Shown: one piece after another, positions 36,052 to 43,966 of the stretch
Layout of the letters: every line of letters starts with the position of its first letter
How positions within the stretch are numbered: position 1 is the first letter of the stretch
DNA from: Halorussus salinisoli
Lineage (GTDB): Archaea; Halobacteriota; Halobacteria; Halobacteriales; Haladaptataceae
Direction: 5' to 3'
Length of the DNA: 64,000 bases
Assembly (NCBI GenBank): GCA_005239435.1
Contig: SZNP01000001.1
Coordinates: 124,001-188,000 of the forward strand
Program-made: the position numbers and the translations under genes
Notes under the pieces: generated by a model
Database searches by the model: none
What the model was told of the DNA's origin: nothing
Seen by the model: only the letters and a program-made list of their open reading frames with translations

Positions 36052-36270
36052 ATGATAAGTATGGGCGAAGTCCATTTCGAAGAATATCACGAAGCGACTA
36101 ACGAACACTTGCCAGTGGGCGAGCGACTCGACCTGCTCGAAAAAGAAGTGGCGTTTTTAGACCGTGAGAACGCCGAACTCTGGCAAATTATCATCGACAG
36201 CGGCTACCGATTCTCGGCCCTGCCTGCGCCAGGCGCGCCAGAATATGACGACGCAGAAATAATCGACTGA
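36052..36270 (+). CDS. Small hypothetical protein with helical core
   Basis: A 72-residue acidic protein; residues about 25-50 form a predicted amphipathic helix (RLDLLEKEVAFLDRENAELW). Divergent from the winged-helix regulator and likely under its control. A second ATG at 36061 would drop three residues. No known domain. Confidence 0.6.
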   Translation: MISMGEVHFEEYHEATNEHLPVGERLDLLEKEVAFLDRENAELWQIIIDSGYRFSALPAPGAPEYDDAEIID

Positions 36271-36343
36271 CCGCGCATTCGAACCCCTTCTTCGTGTTCT
36301 AGTTCTGATTATGACTTTGCTAGATGATTGAAGCCAGAAACCG

Positions 36344-36964
36344 CTATTTTCGTTTGAATCGACCATCACTGGCGCGAGCAACACCGTTTGCCGCTTTCAC
36401 AGTTTCAAGAATTGAGGATAGAATGACCAACACCACAGATGCATTGACCAATATTGTCAACTGCTGTACCAAGGCTTCAGAAGAGGTGATGTCCAGTGTA
36501 AGAATGGGTAGGAGAACACGGGCGAATAAAGTGGCCACGAACAGAGGGACTCCAACCAACACGATAGTCACGAGGATGTTCTTTCCAGCCCGTTTGACAG
36601 CTTGTTCCGGTTTCTCAAAGTCCTTAGTTGGGTACTGTGGACGACGGAGTGAGAACCAGGTTGCCCCCACGAGAAGAATGAGGGAAACAAGCGAGAGAAT
36701 AAGTCCAAGCTCTGCTATTCCTGAATCAAGTTCCTGAATGAGGGGATATGCAACGAAAACACCACTTATAACGAGACCGAAGAAACTCAACTCTATCAAC
36801 TTGAACTCAGTTCCGAGAACGAGTTCGCCATCGTTCCCGTACTCGTCATGGATGCGCAAAACAACCTGCATCAGCATCGCAACAGCAGGGATGGCCAGCG
36901 CGACGAACTGCAGTAGCGTCAGAATCATCTGCACTTCTGTACTCGATAGTGCCATATTGTTCAA
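36344..36964 (-). CDS. Multi-helix membrane protein, accessory gene
   Basis: A 206-residue protein with about five hydrophobic helices and short charged loops, clearly A/T-richer than the host genes. The start at 36964 fits a TATA-like AATAAGTAAG about 31 nt upstream. No family recognised. Its composition and solitary placement suggest recent acquisition by the provirus. Confidence 0.65.
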   Translation of the reverse strand: MNNMALSSTEVQMILTLLQFVALAIPAVAMLMQVVLRIHDEYGNDGELVLGTEFKLIELSFFGLVISGVFVAYPLIQELDSGIAELGLILSLVSLILLVGATWFSLRRPQYPTKDFEKPEQAVKRAGKNILVTIVLVGVPLFVATLFARVLLPILTLDITSSEALVQQLTILVNASVVLVILSSILETVKAANGVARASDGRFKRK

Positions 36965-37045
36965 AGAGCATACATAGGAATCTGATAAGCTTACTTATTG
37001 AGCATTTGACGGCGTCAAGTAGTTTATTTCAATTGGGAAATGGAG

Positions 37046-37549
37046 TTAGAGGCCACCTGTCTGTGAAACCGCGGTAAGAAGAGCAAGGGCCATCATTATC
37101 GCCCACTTGCGCCGTTCTACTTCGTCGACGACCGGGCGGAGACCGTTCCTTTCGATGAATTGGTCAACGGCGCGCATCGAAATCATCAGACAGACTCCCA
37201 CGAAGTGGACAGTAGTCCACTCTGGGATTTCTATGTCGTCTGCTTCTTCTGAATCATCTTCGTATTGATGAACGGTGACAGCGTCGTCTTCGAGCGAGAA
37301 GCGGAGGACATCACCATCGGCAGACCTGACTGCGAACGAGACTACATTGCCGCGGCTGTGTTCCCAGTGCTCGCTTTCGTCAAGTTCACCGTACAGCCTT
37401 TTAGTATCAATTCTTGCGTCTCTCGGCTGGACTGTTCCCTCAACCGTGTTCCAGTTAGTAGCGACTGAGAAGGCGTCGTGGACTTCCTCGAAGTTACTTG
37501 GCGTTACGTCGTCTGGTCTTATATTCGTTGAAGCGACTACTGTACCCAA
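37046..37549 (-). CDS. Hypothetical protein with C-terminal hydrophobic tail
   Basis: A 167-residue protein read from a TTG start. The first 125 residues are soluble and beta-rich, and the end (WAIMMALALLTAVSQTGGL) is a short hydrophobic tail that could anchor it in the membrane. Divergent from the operon starting at 37705. No recognised domain. Confidence 0.6.
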   Translation of the reverse strand: MGTVVASTNIRPDDVTPSNFEEVHDAFSVATNWNTVEGTVQPRDARIDTKRLYGELDESEHWEHSRGNVVSFAVRSADGDVLRFSLEDDAVTVHQYEDDSEEADDIEIPEWTTVHFVGVCLMISMRAVDQFIERNGLRPVVDEVERRKWAIMMALALLTAVSQTGGL

Positions 37550-37704
37550 ACGAATCCCTCGTAGTTACTTCTAATTTCTCACAGAACATAATCAGTGTTC
37601 GGGGTCGTCTAGTTGTGCTGTGGCCATCTTTACACCGCGAAGAGACCTACTCACCACCGTTTAGCTAGCAACAAACCTATGCACGTATAGTGTAATTGTC
37701 ATCT

Positions 37705-37932
37705 ATGGCAACCGAATCAGAAGATGCCGAGGAGGTGACTGAACTATCGACGAGAGATAGATTCCTGCGCGGAGCGTATGCGGGTCTCACGTTCATAGCC
37801 GCAGGGTGTGCGGTCAGCGTCGTTGCACAGAACCCGACCGAGGCGTGGGCCGTCCTTATTGGCGGAGCAATCCTCCTCGTCGCCGCGAGCGAGTACCACA
37901 ACCTCCTCGAACACACAGGTGTTGCCGCATGA
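37705..37932 (+). CDS. Small two-helix membrane protein
   Basis: A 75-residue protein: acidic N-terminus, helices at about 22-40 and 46-62, and a His-containing tail. First gene of a four-gene chain (37705-39062) in which every stop overlaps the next start. Function unknown. Confidence 0.65.
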   Translation: MATESEDAEEVTELSTRDRFLRGAYAGLTFIAAGCAVSVVAQNPTEAWAVLIGGAILLVAASEYHNLLEHTGVAA

Positions 37933-38270
37933 GTGATGTTGACCGAGCTATCCGAATGTTCCCTGCAGAGGAGGAACTGCCGCTGTATGAGATGGCGGTC
38001 GGGGATAGGCCGTTTCGCCTCCGGGAATTCGACTTCGCTGTCGAACGGATTGTTGAGGAGTATATTTGTGGGCTCTCCGAGGAAGACATCCGACGTATCC
38101 GTGGGGATGGCTCTGGTTACGATAGTCTTCCCGAGCGAGAACAGGAACTCCTCGGGAAGATGGCAACCCACGAGGGCGTCCGATGGGATGCGTTGGTTGA
38201 AGCCTTCGACGTAGAGTATAGCGACGTTCACGCCGCGGAACACCACGAACTCTACGGTGATGCTGTATGA
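37929..38270 (+). CDS. Hypothetical soluble protein
   Basis: A 113-residue acidic protein with no membrane segment and no recognised motif. ATGA overlaps on both sides place it in the 37705-39062 operon. Confidence 0.62.
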   Translation: MSDVDRAIRMFPAEEELPLYEMAVGDRPFRLREFDFAVERIVEEYICGLSEEDIRRIRGDGSGYDSLPEREQELLGKMATHEGVRWDALVEAFDVEYSDVHAAEHHELYGDAV

Positions 38271-38524
38271 ACTGCGTCTACCTCGTGATGGAGGCGTACG
38301 ACGACCAGAAGAGAATACAAGAAGCATACGAGAGTCGTGACGACGCTGAGGACGCAATCGACGACTACGCCGAAAAGATGGGCTTTGAGGAGATGGTGGA
38401 GAAGCACAATCCCGACCCAATTAACCGAGGAGTGTACTCGCAGTGTGCGTACTTCCCCGCGGGGTATATTGGGTACTGGGCCGAACGAGTGACCGTCGTC
38501 CCCGAAGGTGATGGCAATGAGTGA
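38267..38524 (+). CDS. Hypothetical small acidic protein
   Basis: An 85-residue protein beginning MNCVYLVMEAYDDQKRIQEAYESRDDAEDAIDDYAE. The pattern of a strand followed by helix-forming DDAEDAIDDY recalls short beta-alpha proteins of phages but is not assigned. Overlaps both neighbours. Confidence 0.6.
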   Translation: MNCVYLVMEAYDDQKRIQEAYESRDDAEDAIDDYAEKMGFEEMVEKHNPDPINRGVYSQCAYFPAGYIGYWAERVTVVPEGDGNE

Positions 38525-39062
38525 TGAAATCGACGAGGGGCTTGCAGTCATCGGTGGACTCGCACTGTTCTTCGCGCTTGCTGTAGGAGGTTATATCCTC
38601 CTAAAGGCGGTCGTCTCGTTCGCGCTTGCTGTAGGAGGTTATATCCTCCTAAAGGCGGTCGTCTCGTTCGCGCTTGCTGTAGGAGGTTATATCCTCCTAA
38701 AGGCGGTCGTCTCGTTCGCGCTTGCTGTAGGAGGTTATATCCTCCTAAAGGCGGTCGTCTCGTTCGCGCTTGCGAACATCCTTCTCGTCCCGGTCGTGGT
38801 TGTCGTTGGCGGATTCGTCGGGGTGATGGCTTACTCAGAACCGTTCAGGGAAGCGTACACTACGACCGCGGTTGTCGTTGGCCACGTTGCTCTCGTCGGG
38901 TACTCGTTGTTCCAGTACGCCGAGTGTACTGCCAACCCTTCTTGTTGGACTCCTGGATTCAAGCTACTGGCTCCGACGGGTGTCCTCGTCGGTGTCACCG
39001 CGGTAACGCTCTGCTGGCTAGGGGCCCGTCACGTCCGCCAAAGTGCAGGTAGAGGCTACTAA
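38517..39062 (+). CDS. Membrane protein with four identical 16-residue repeats
   Basis: A 181-residue protein. After 18 residues it holds FALAVGGYILLKAVVS four times in exact tandem, then FALAN and two or three more hydrophobic helices, and ends in a basic tail. Each unit is half a membrane helix plus a lysine; how it packs is unclear. It is last in the overlapping operon. The perfect DNA repeats show recent expansion, so copy number may vary between relatives. Confidence 0.72.
   Translation: MSDEIDEGLAVIGGLALFFALAVGGYILLKAVVSFALAVGGYILLKAVVSFALAVGGYILLKAVVSFALAVGGYILLKAVVSFALANILLVPVVVVVGGFVGVMAYSEPFREAYTTTAVVVGHVALVGYSLFQYAECTANPSCWTPGFKLLAPTGVLVGVTAVTLCWLGARHVRQSAGRGY
38571..38762 (+). 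repeat. Four perfect 48-bp tandem repeats
   Basis: Units at 38571, 38619, 38667 and 38715 are identical in every base, followed by 11 bases of a fifth. Each contains TAGGAGG-TTATAT-CCTCCTA, a seven-pair inverted repeat. The unit length is a multiple of three, so changes in copy number keep the frame. Confidence 0.95.
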
Positions 39063-39067
39063 ACAGG

Positions 39068-39493
39068 TCACTTTCTCCGAATTAAATCGTTCTTTGACTC
39101 TAGCTCGGTGTCTGCTTCTTCATCGTAGTCGGGTCGGTCTTCCTGTTCATTCACAATCTCCTCTTTGCTTGGTATCTCGGTCAGTTCCTCCACACGCTCC
39201 CTTTGCTTGTGTTCCTCTTCTCTGTGTCTTGCTTTGATTTCCTCCAAGCGACTCTTTGCTTTTTGCTGGGCTTGAGCCTCCCTCTCTTTTGCTTTTCGTC
39301 GAGCTTGAATCTCTTCGTTCAGTACTTTTCCCCGTACAAAGTCTGAAACTCTACCGACTGACACGACTTTCACGTCTACAACTTCACCGACACGGCCACA
39401 ATCAAGCTTGACCGGGTGCCCGTCGTGATATGCAATCGGTACACCATCCCTGACTTCCTCAATTTCGAGAGTGTACTTGGTACCGATTTCCAT
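39068..39493 (-). CDS. TRAM-like domain with charged coiled coil
   Basis: A 141-residue protein. Residues 1-60 have the strand pattern of a TRAM/OB-like RNA-binding domain (GTKYTLEIEEVRDGVPIAYHD...GEVVDVKVVSVG). The rest is a Lys/Arg/Glu-rich coiled coil ending in an acidic tail. A role in RNA binding is inferred from the fold pattern alone. It is convergent with the repeat-protein operon. Confidence 0.6.
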   Translation of the reverse strand: MEIGTKYTLEIEEVRDGVPIAYHDGHPVKLDCGRVGEVVDVKVVSVGRVSDFVRGKVLNEEIQARRKAKEREAQAQQKAKSRLEEIKARHREEEHKQRERVEELTEIPSKEEIVNEQEDRPDYDEEADTELESKNDLIRRK

Positions 39494-39534
39494 ACTACTC
39501 TGGTGATATTGCAGGAACTTATTGGTTAGTGAGG

Positions 39535-39586
39535 GGAACTGGGTTCCTTACTCTTAGTCAATGTCGTAGAAGGACGTTTCTACGAC
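39535..39586. promoter_or_regulatory. Two hairpins between divergent units
   Basis: GGAAC-TGG-GTTCC (39535-39547) and GTCGTAGAA-GGACGT-TTCTACGAC (39563-39586) lie between the TRAM-like gene and the zinc-ribbon cluster, which read away from each other. The second, with nine perfect pairs, is a plausible protein-binding palindrome. Confidence 0.45.
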
Positions 39587-39695
39587 GACAGGCCACCGCG
39601 CGCCCCGAACTCCACTTGGGGAATCATCAAACCTGGTTGTGGCACAAGTCAGCCACTACCAAATTCTTATAAAGCGGAACCACCGAAGGGAAAAT

Positions 39696-39788
39696 ATGCC
39701 GCTCTGCCCTGACTGTCGTGAAGAAGCGGAAATAAACCTCGTCCAGAACTCCAAGCAGAGGTGCAGTAGGTGCGGGAGGGAGTTCTAA
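39696..39788 (+). CDS. Zinc-ribbon microprotein A of a three-gene chain
   Basis: A 30-residue protein: MPLCPDCREEAE at the start and CSRCGREF at the end, giving one four-cysteine zinc site with only 15 residues between the pairs. TTCTTATAAAG lies about 27 nt before the ATG, so this is the first gene of a leaderless message. It overlaps the next gene by one base (TAATG). Confidence 0.75.
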   Translation: MPLCPDCREEAEINLVQNSKQRCSRCGREF

Positions 39789-39898
39789 TGCCACTTTGCC
39801 CCGACTGCCGCGACGAAGCAGTCGTCAGCACCGCAGAGCTTGGAGAGTACGACGAATCCCAAACAGACACCTGTAGTCGTTGCGGGGAGGAGTTCTGA
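39788..39898 (+). CDS. Zinc-ribbon microprotein B of a three-gene chain
   Basis: A 36-residue paralogue: MPLCPDCRDEAV, a variable centre of about 20 residues, then CSRCGEEF. Linked to A by TAATG and to C by TGATG, so ribosomes probably pass from one to the next. Confidence 0.75.
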   Translation: MPLCPDCRDEAVVSTAELGEYDESQTDTCSRCGEEF

Positions 39899-39999
39899 TG
39901 CCGCTGTGCGAAGACTGCCGAGAGGAGGCTGAAACCCATGCCCTGCTAGGACAGGACGTAGTGAAGTGTAGCCGGTGTGGGAAGAAGATTCGAGACTGA
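39898..39999 (+). CDS. Zinc-ribbon microprotein C of a three-gene chain
   Basis: A 33-residue paralogue: MPLCEDCREEAE, variable centre, then CSRCGKKIRD with a more basic end than A and B. The shared ends with divergent centres suggest duplication followed by specialisation. The membrane-protein gene at 40036 follows after 36 nt and may belong to the same message. Confidence 0.75.
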   Translation: MPLCEDCREEAETHALLGQDVVKCSRCGKKIRD

Positions 40000-40035
40000 G
40001 GGAGAGGTGGGTTTCGGAAGACGGAACTGACTACA

Positions 40036-40725
40036 ATGGCTAAAGAAGATGAAGTCGCAGGCGAGGGTGAAGACGTTGAGGAAGAGGCCGTCGAGCCTGA
40101 GGAGAGTACTGATTCTCAAGCGGTAAAGCCTGAGGAGTTCGAGACTCTCGACTTGACTCTTGAAGAAGCGCGACGACGGTACGAGAACGAAGAACAACGA
40201 CGGGATGCTGTAGAGTCAAAAATTGGAACCGTCGTGACGGTTGATGCGCTCATCATCTCCTTCGGAGGCCTCTTCTCCGACCTCAACTCTCTGCTTGTCC
40301 TTGCGGTTCTGCTCCCCGCGATACTGTCGGCCGGGATTGGTCTATTCGGTATTCGCTCTCAGAAGTACGGGAAACCCGGACTCGATATAGAGGACTTCCA
40401 CGAGTACTCGAAGATGGGCGAGACGGAGCAGAAGGAACACTTCCTCCTCGCATACGAGGTAGCGACGGGTGACAACGAAGACCTCAACTCAACTAAATTC
40501 AAGGTTTTCAACTACTGTGTCGGGTACACGTTCCTCTCCCTCGTCTTAGTGTTGCTCTCTCCGTTGGCACAGCAGTTCGGTCTCCCCGGCGTGTTGGCCG
40601 ACCTCCCACCAGAGAGTCTGTGTTGGGTTGTAGGTGTCGCCCTAGCAGTACTGGTTCTGGGGCCGCCGATGTTTGTCTGGATAGCCGGAAAGCTTGCCGC
40701 GGTCATGAGCGACCCTGACGATTGA
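40036..40725 (+). CDS. Four-helix membrane protein with acidic N-terminus
   Basis: A 229-residue protein. Residues 1-45 are very acidic; a helical stretch EARRRYENEEQRRDAVESKIG leads into two helices (about 65-110). A soluble loop follows, then two more helices (about 160-225). The layout recalls SLATT-type membrane effectors, but the match is only in general form. It follows the zinc-ribbon chain. Confidence 0.65.
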   Translation: MAKEDEVAGEGEDVEEEAVEPEESTDSQAVKPEEFETLDLTLEEARRRYENEEQRRDAVESKIGTVVTVDALIISFGGLFSDLNSLLVLAVLLPAILSAGIGLFGIRSQKYGKPGLDIEDFHEYSKMGETEQKEHFLLAYEVATGDNEDLNSTKFKVFNYCVGYTFLSLVLVLLSPLAQQFGLPGVLADLPPESLCWVVGVALAVLVLGPPMFVWIAGKLAAVMSDPDD

Positions 40726-40886
40726 ATTTCCCCTCAACGGACTGATGAGGTATCGTGTCTGGTGTTGAGAAGGTGGGGTTCAAGCGACTGTCAAGTGACG
40801 TAGAGTTGTTGATTCAGGCCACCGTGGTATCTACGACGATTCGGCGCGGAGATACACCTTTAGTATAGGGTATTTTACATATCGGT

Positions 40887-41186
40887 ATGGTTGAAGGCAA
40901 CCAACACACGACTGCGACCGAGACCGAGACGAAGTTCACGAACGTGCGAGCGGCCCACCCGGAGTCAGATGTTGGACGACTCCGCGAGCTATGGCGAATC
41001 ATGTTCGGTGGGTGGAGGATGGCTGACCAGACAATCGTCAGCTACCTCCGCGAGTCAGAGTACAGTTGGGACTACGTTGACGATTATATCCGCACCGAGT
41101 ACGAGAACAAGGAGGGTGAGACGTTCACGGTATTCGACCGCAGACTCACCCACCGTGTTAACGAGGACGAGGTCGAGATGGCGTGA
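40887..41186 (+). CDS. Hypothetical small protein
   Basis: A 99-residue soluble protein starting MVEGNQHTTATETETKF, a start similar to that of the 26162 gene (MVEGN). A TATA-like TATAGGGTATTTTA lies just upstream. No domain recognised. Confidence 0.6.
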   Translation: MVEGNQHTTATETETKFTNVRAAHPESDVGRLRELWRIMFGGWRMADQTIVSYLRESEYSWDYVDDYIRTEYENKEGETFTVFDRRLTHRVNEDEVEMA

Positions 41187-41325
41187 GCGACTTGTATAAC
41201 AAGTCGATTGCGACTCTCGCGGTACCCTTCTGAAACGACGATATTCGGCGATTTTGACCGTCGTGCTCCTAGAAAATGACAACTATCCTATACTTCTATA
41301 AGCGTTTAGTCCTAACAATTCGAGT

Positions 41326-41937
41326 ATGGTTCGCATCGACGATTCCGGTGACAAGACGAAATGCTGGCTATCCTTCCCTGGCGAGAAGGACGAGGTGATT
41401 TCGACCGCGCGGTCGACAGACTGGGAGCGCGCAATCGCTATGCGATTGATGGTCGAGGTCGGCTGTCGAGCGAGTGGTGTACTGACAGCTAGCCCATCGG
41501 GAGTCCAGTACAACTCCGATGGTGAATTCTGGCAAATCGAGATTCAAGGGAAGAACACGAAGGGCGGAGAGAAGACGACGAGGGACGCTTACCTCCCTGA
41601 CTCGGTTAAGCAGACGCTGGACATCTTCGCGGACGAACGAGACATCAGCGACGACGAGCAGTACGTCGATGCATCGGTCTCGACGGTTCGCCGCTGGGTC
41701 ACGGAGGCCGTGGACGACATCGCGGACGAGACCGGGAACGACCGCTGGCGTCACGTCAGCAGTCACGACCTCCGTCGGTCGTGGGCGTCGCACTACCTAG
41801 TCGACGAGCAGGTCGCGGTACGTGTCATGATGGAGATTGGCGGATGGAGTAGCTATGACGCCATCGAACCCTATCTGCGAAAACCCAGCCCGGAGGTTAT
41901 CGGAGACGAGATGGCCGATGCAGAGTTGGCCTGATTA
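41326..41937 (+). CDS. Second tyrosine recombinase, catalytic domain only
   Basis: A protein of about 203 residues with the recombinase catalytic set: Arg in VGCRASGVL, Lys in the GKNTKGGEK hairpin, HDLRRSW (H-x-x-R), GGWSS in place of the usual GH, and a Tyr in EPYLRKP. No core-binding N-terminal domain is present. It may be a dedicated invertase/resolvase or a shortened integrase from an earlier element. A TATA-like TCTATAAGC about 30 nt upstream suggests it is expressed. Confidence 0.8.
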
Positions 41938-42014
41938 CACCTTTCCTGCGCTTAAACGACCGTAGGTCGCTTGCACCCTGTCGACGGCCGACCACCTGCT
42001 TACACCTCGTGAAT

Positions 42015-42054
42015 TTGAAACGATAAGTGCGTGGTGCAAACTTATCGTTTTCAA
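42015..42054. terminator. Long AT-rich inverted repeat between convergent genes
   Basis: TTGAAACGATAAGT is followed after 11 nt by ACTTATCGTTTTCAA, complementary except for one bulged base. It lies between the convergent recombinase and the 42071 gene and probably ends both transcripts. Confidence 0.55.
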
Positions 42055-42070
42055 CTGACTGACCTCTTTC

Positions 42071-42307
42071 TCACACATAGTTGATTGACATAAGTAGGAG
42101 AAGCACCCCGACGCCTATCGAAACCCCACCCCACAGTCTTGTGAATTTCACCTTCCACTCTTTTGGCTCTATCTCCGAGCGCCGTCGCTTACTTCCGATA
42201 GCGTCCCATCGCTCGCTGATTTTCGCAACCTTGTACGGCCAAATTACTGCTCGTATACCGAATCCAAGTACAATTACTCCCAGAATCAGTCCGCCCCAAT
42301 TAACCAT
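42071..42307 (-). CDS. Small two-helix membrane protein
   Basis: A 78-residue protein with helices at about 5-25 and 58-75 and a basic cytoplasmic loop containing ISERWDAIGSKR. It resembles small haloarchaeal DUF6199-like proteins (from memory). Solitary, convergent with the recombinase. Confidence 0.62.
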   Translation of the reverse strand: MVNWGGLILGVIVLGFGIRAVIWPYKVAKISERWDAIGSKRRRSEIEPKEWKVKFTRLWGGVSIGVGVLLLLMSINYV

Positions 42308-42389
42308 ATGTTATTTACTATCTATCAGGACATTTATCTTCGGGAATATCTATCCGACTCGATTGATACACGCTCTGCACTTAGCACTT

Positions 42390-42572
42390 TCAACTCTGAC
42401 AGTCGTCGGCCAGACTGTCTACGTGCGCCCACCACGCTTCGTACCCCTGTTCTGGTTCGTCGGGCGTCAGCACACACTTGTCTATTAGCCCACCGTCCTC
42501 GGAGAAGTCGATGAGGAACACCGTAATTTCGCCAGTCTTTGTGTTCAGCGAAGTGGTGATGCCAGTCGTCAT
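42390..42572 (-). CDS. Small hypothetical protein, last of a four-gene chain
   Basis: A 60-residue acidic protein, unrecognised. It overlaps the 42569 gene by ATGA, which supports translation. Confidence 0.55.
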   Translation of the reverse strand: MTTGITTSLNTKTGEITVFLIDFSEDGGLIDKCVLTPDEPEQGYEAWWAHVDSLADDCQS

Positions 42573-42910
42573 CGAACGGCAGACCAGATACTTCCGAGCG
42601 TGATGGTGTTGCTGTCGGCCGTCTCATCGCGGTCGCCACTGTCAATCAGCCCGCGCCATTGCGATGGTGCTTCGACGACCTCTACGTCTTCGTCCGGGAG
42701 ACCCAACCGCCCCCGTTCGTCTTCCCACTCCCAGTCCTCGTCCGCGAACACGTGTCTGACCTTGGCCTCGGCGATGCGTTCGTGGCGGCACCCCTCGTCG
42801 CGGTCGCACCCGCAGTCGCTCTCGACCAAGCACGCCCCCGACTCCATGCTGGTTTCGAACGCTAATTCGACATCGAAGATGTCGACGGCGACCAACCATT
42901 CGTCCTTCAT
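42569..42910 (-). CDS. Cysteine-containing hypothetical protein
   Basis: A 113-residue acidic protein with a cysteine/histidine cluster CLVESDCGCDRDEGCRHER (about 28-46) that could bind a metal. Overlaps both neighbours by 4 nt. Confidence 0.6.
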   Translation of the reverse strand: MKDEWLVAVDIFDVELAFETSMESGACLVESDCGCDRDEGCRHERIAEAKVRHVFADEDWEWEDERGRLGLPDEDVEVVEAPSQWRGLIDSGDRDETADSNTITLGSIWSAVR

Positions 42911-43164
42911 CGTTCGGTCTCCGTTCTCTGCCAGCCTGACTGTGCGTGTTCGAGGTCACGAGTTCGCCTGTCGAGGAAGTCGCGGAGACCCTGCTCACTC
43001 ATGCCCCGGATGTGGGGCGGGATGAAGCCTTCTGGCAGTCGTGGCGGGGCGACATCTGGCGTTCGTCCTGCCTCCTTGGCGATTTCGATTCGCGCGAGTT
43101 GCTCGTTCGCCGCGCGAATCTCCTTCTCGATTTCTCTGGCGGCCTCTGGGTGTTCCTCCTCCAT
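42907..43164 (-). CDS. Helical hypothetical protein
   Basis: An 85-residue protein beginning MEEEHPEAAREIEKEIRAANEQLARIEIAKEAG, a charged helix, with a proline-rich centre (PPRLPEGFIPPHIRG) and a second helix. The start at 43164 lies one base after the previous stop. Confidence 0.6.
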   Translation of the reverse strand: MEEEHPEAAREIEKEIRAANEQLARIEIAKEAGRTPDVAPPRLPEGFIPPHIRGMSEQGLRDFLDRRTRDLEHAQSGWQRTETER

Positions 43165-43165
43165 C

Positions 43166-43351
43166 CTACTCGTCGTCCTCCTCACCCTCGGCGTTCGCGG
43201 TCGGTGTGGGCGGCAGGGCCCGTTTCGACATCATTTCTCCGACGCTGTCGATTTTGTCCATCTCCGCGGCGTTCTCGCGGCGCGCGATTTCGGCTCGGGC
43301 CCAATCGACGGACATGTAGGTCTCGGGGGGTTCGGGGTCTTCCAGAGTCAT
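43166..43351 (-). CDS. Small acidic hypothetical protein, first of a four-gene chain
   Basis: A 61-residue protein with a very acidic C-terminus. TATA-like TGAAGTAAAG upstream (about 43372-43385) suggests that this is where the 43351-42390 transcript starts. Confidence 0.58.
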   Translation of the reverse strand: MTLEDPEPPETYMSVDWARAEIARRENAAEMDKIDSVGEMMSKRALPPTPTANAEGEEDDE

Positions 43352-43438
43352 CGACGTATCAGTTGACGTTCACTCTTTACTTCAATCTGACTCTGTGCCT
43401 GACAGAAATACTATGGGTCGCAGAGTAAGATTCATGTT

Positions 43439-43780
43439 ATGAATCTCGTCGGGGGATGTATGGTTGACGACTATGACCAAATGAAGCGGCGAAGTATCAG
43501 AAAATCATCCCCAACGTACGACCGTTCAGTAGATGATTTTGTCGACAGCCTGACCAACGCAAACAAGCTATGTGGGACGGGAACTGTCGACAGAGACATC
43601 CAGATGCTTCTGCGTGGTATGCAACAGATGATGTTCTACGTCACAGACCACATCGAACTAGATGATAGCGATGTCGACGGGATGCGACGCTTCCACAACG
43701 ACCAACGGATGCAGTTCATCGACATCCAGGAACAGTTAGAGACAAACGACCTCGTAGAACTCGCCGAAAAGAGGAGGTGA
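43439..43780 (+). CDS. Hypothetical protein near right end of provirus
   Basis: A 113-residue helical protein with several methionines (RGMQQMMFYV). A second ATG at 43460 would shorten it by seven residues. No domain recognised; last gene inside the element. Confidence 0.6.
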   Translation: MNLVGGCMVDDYDQMKRRSIRKSSPTYDRSVDDFVDSLTNANKLCGTGTVDRDIQMLLRGMQQMMFYVTDHIELDDSDVDGMRRFHNDQRMQFIDIQEQLETNDLVELAEKRR

Positions 43781-43966
43781 CACAGCACCCGGCGCGCGAC
43801 GAGTCGCACCCGAGCACTTATTCTACAGGGCTACGTCGAATCTTGTGTAACCGCCAGACATAGCCGACCAGCGTCGAGAGAGATGACGAGAACGACCGCG
43901 GTTCAGACCAGAACGAACGCCTGAACTCCGTGTCGTCTATCGAATCCCGACCATCCAGAAGCGGAG

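Noticed and set aside
38571..38762. CRISPR-like array
   Set aside because: The 48-bp units are contiguous with no spacers and lie in a reading frame, so this is a coding tandem repeat. No other CRISPR-like array or cas gene was seen in the window.
40036..40725. SLATT-type defence effector
   Set aside because: The helix-loop-helix start is suggestive, but the protein has four helices and lacks a nucleotide-sensor partner gene, so only a general membrane-protein call is made.
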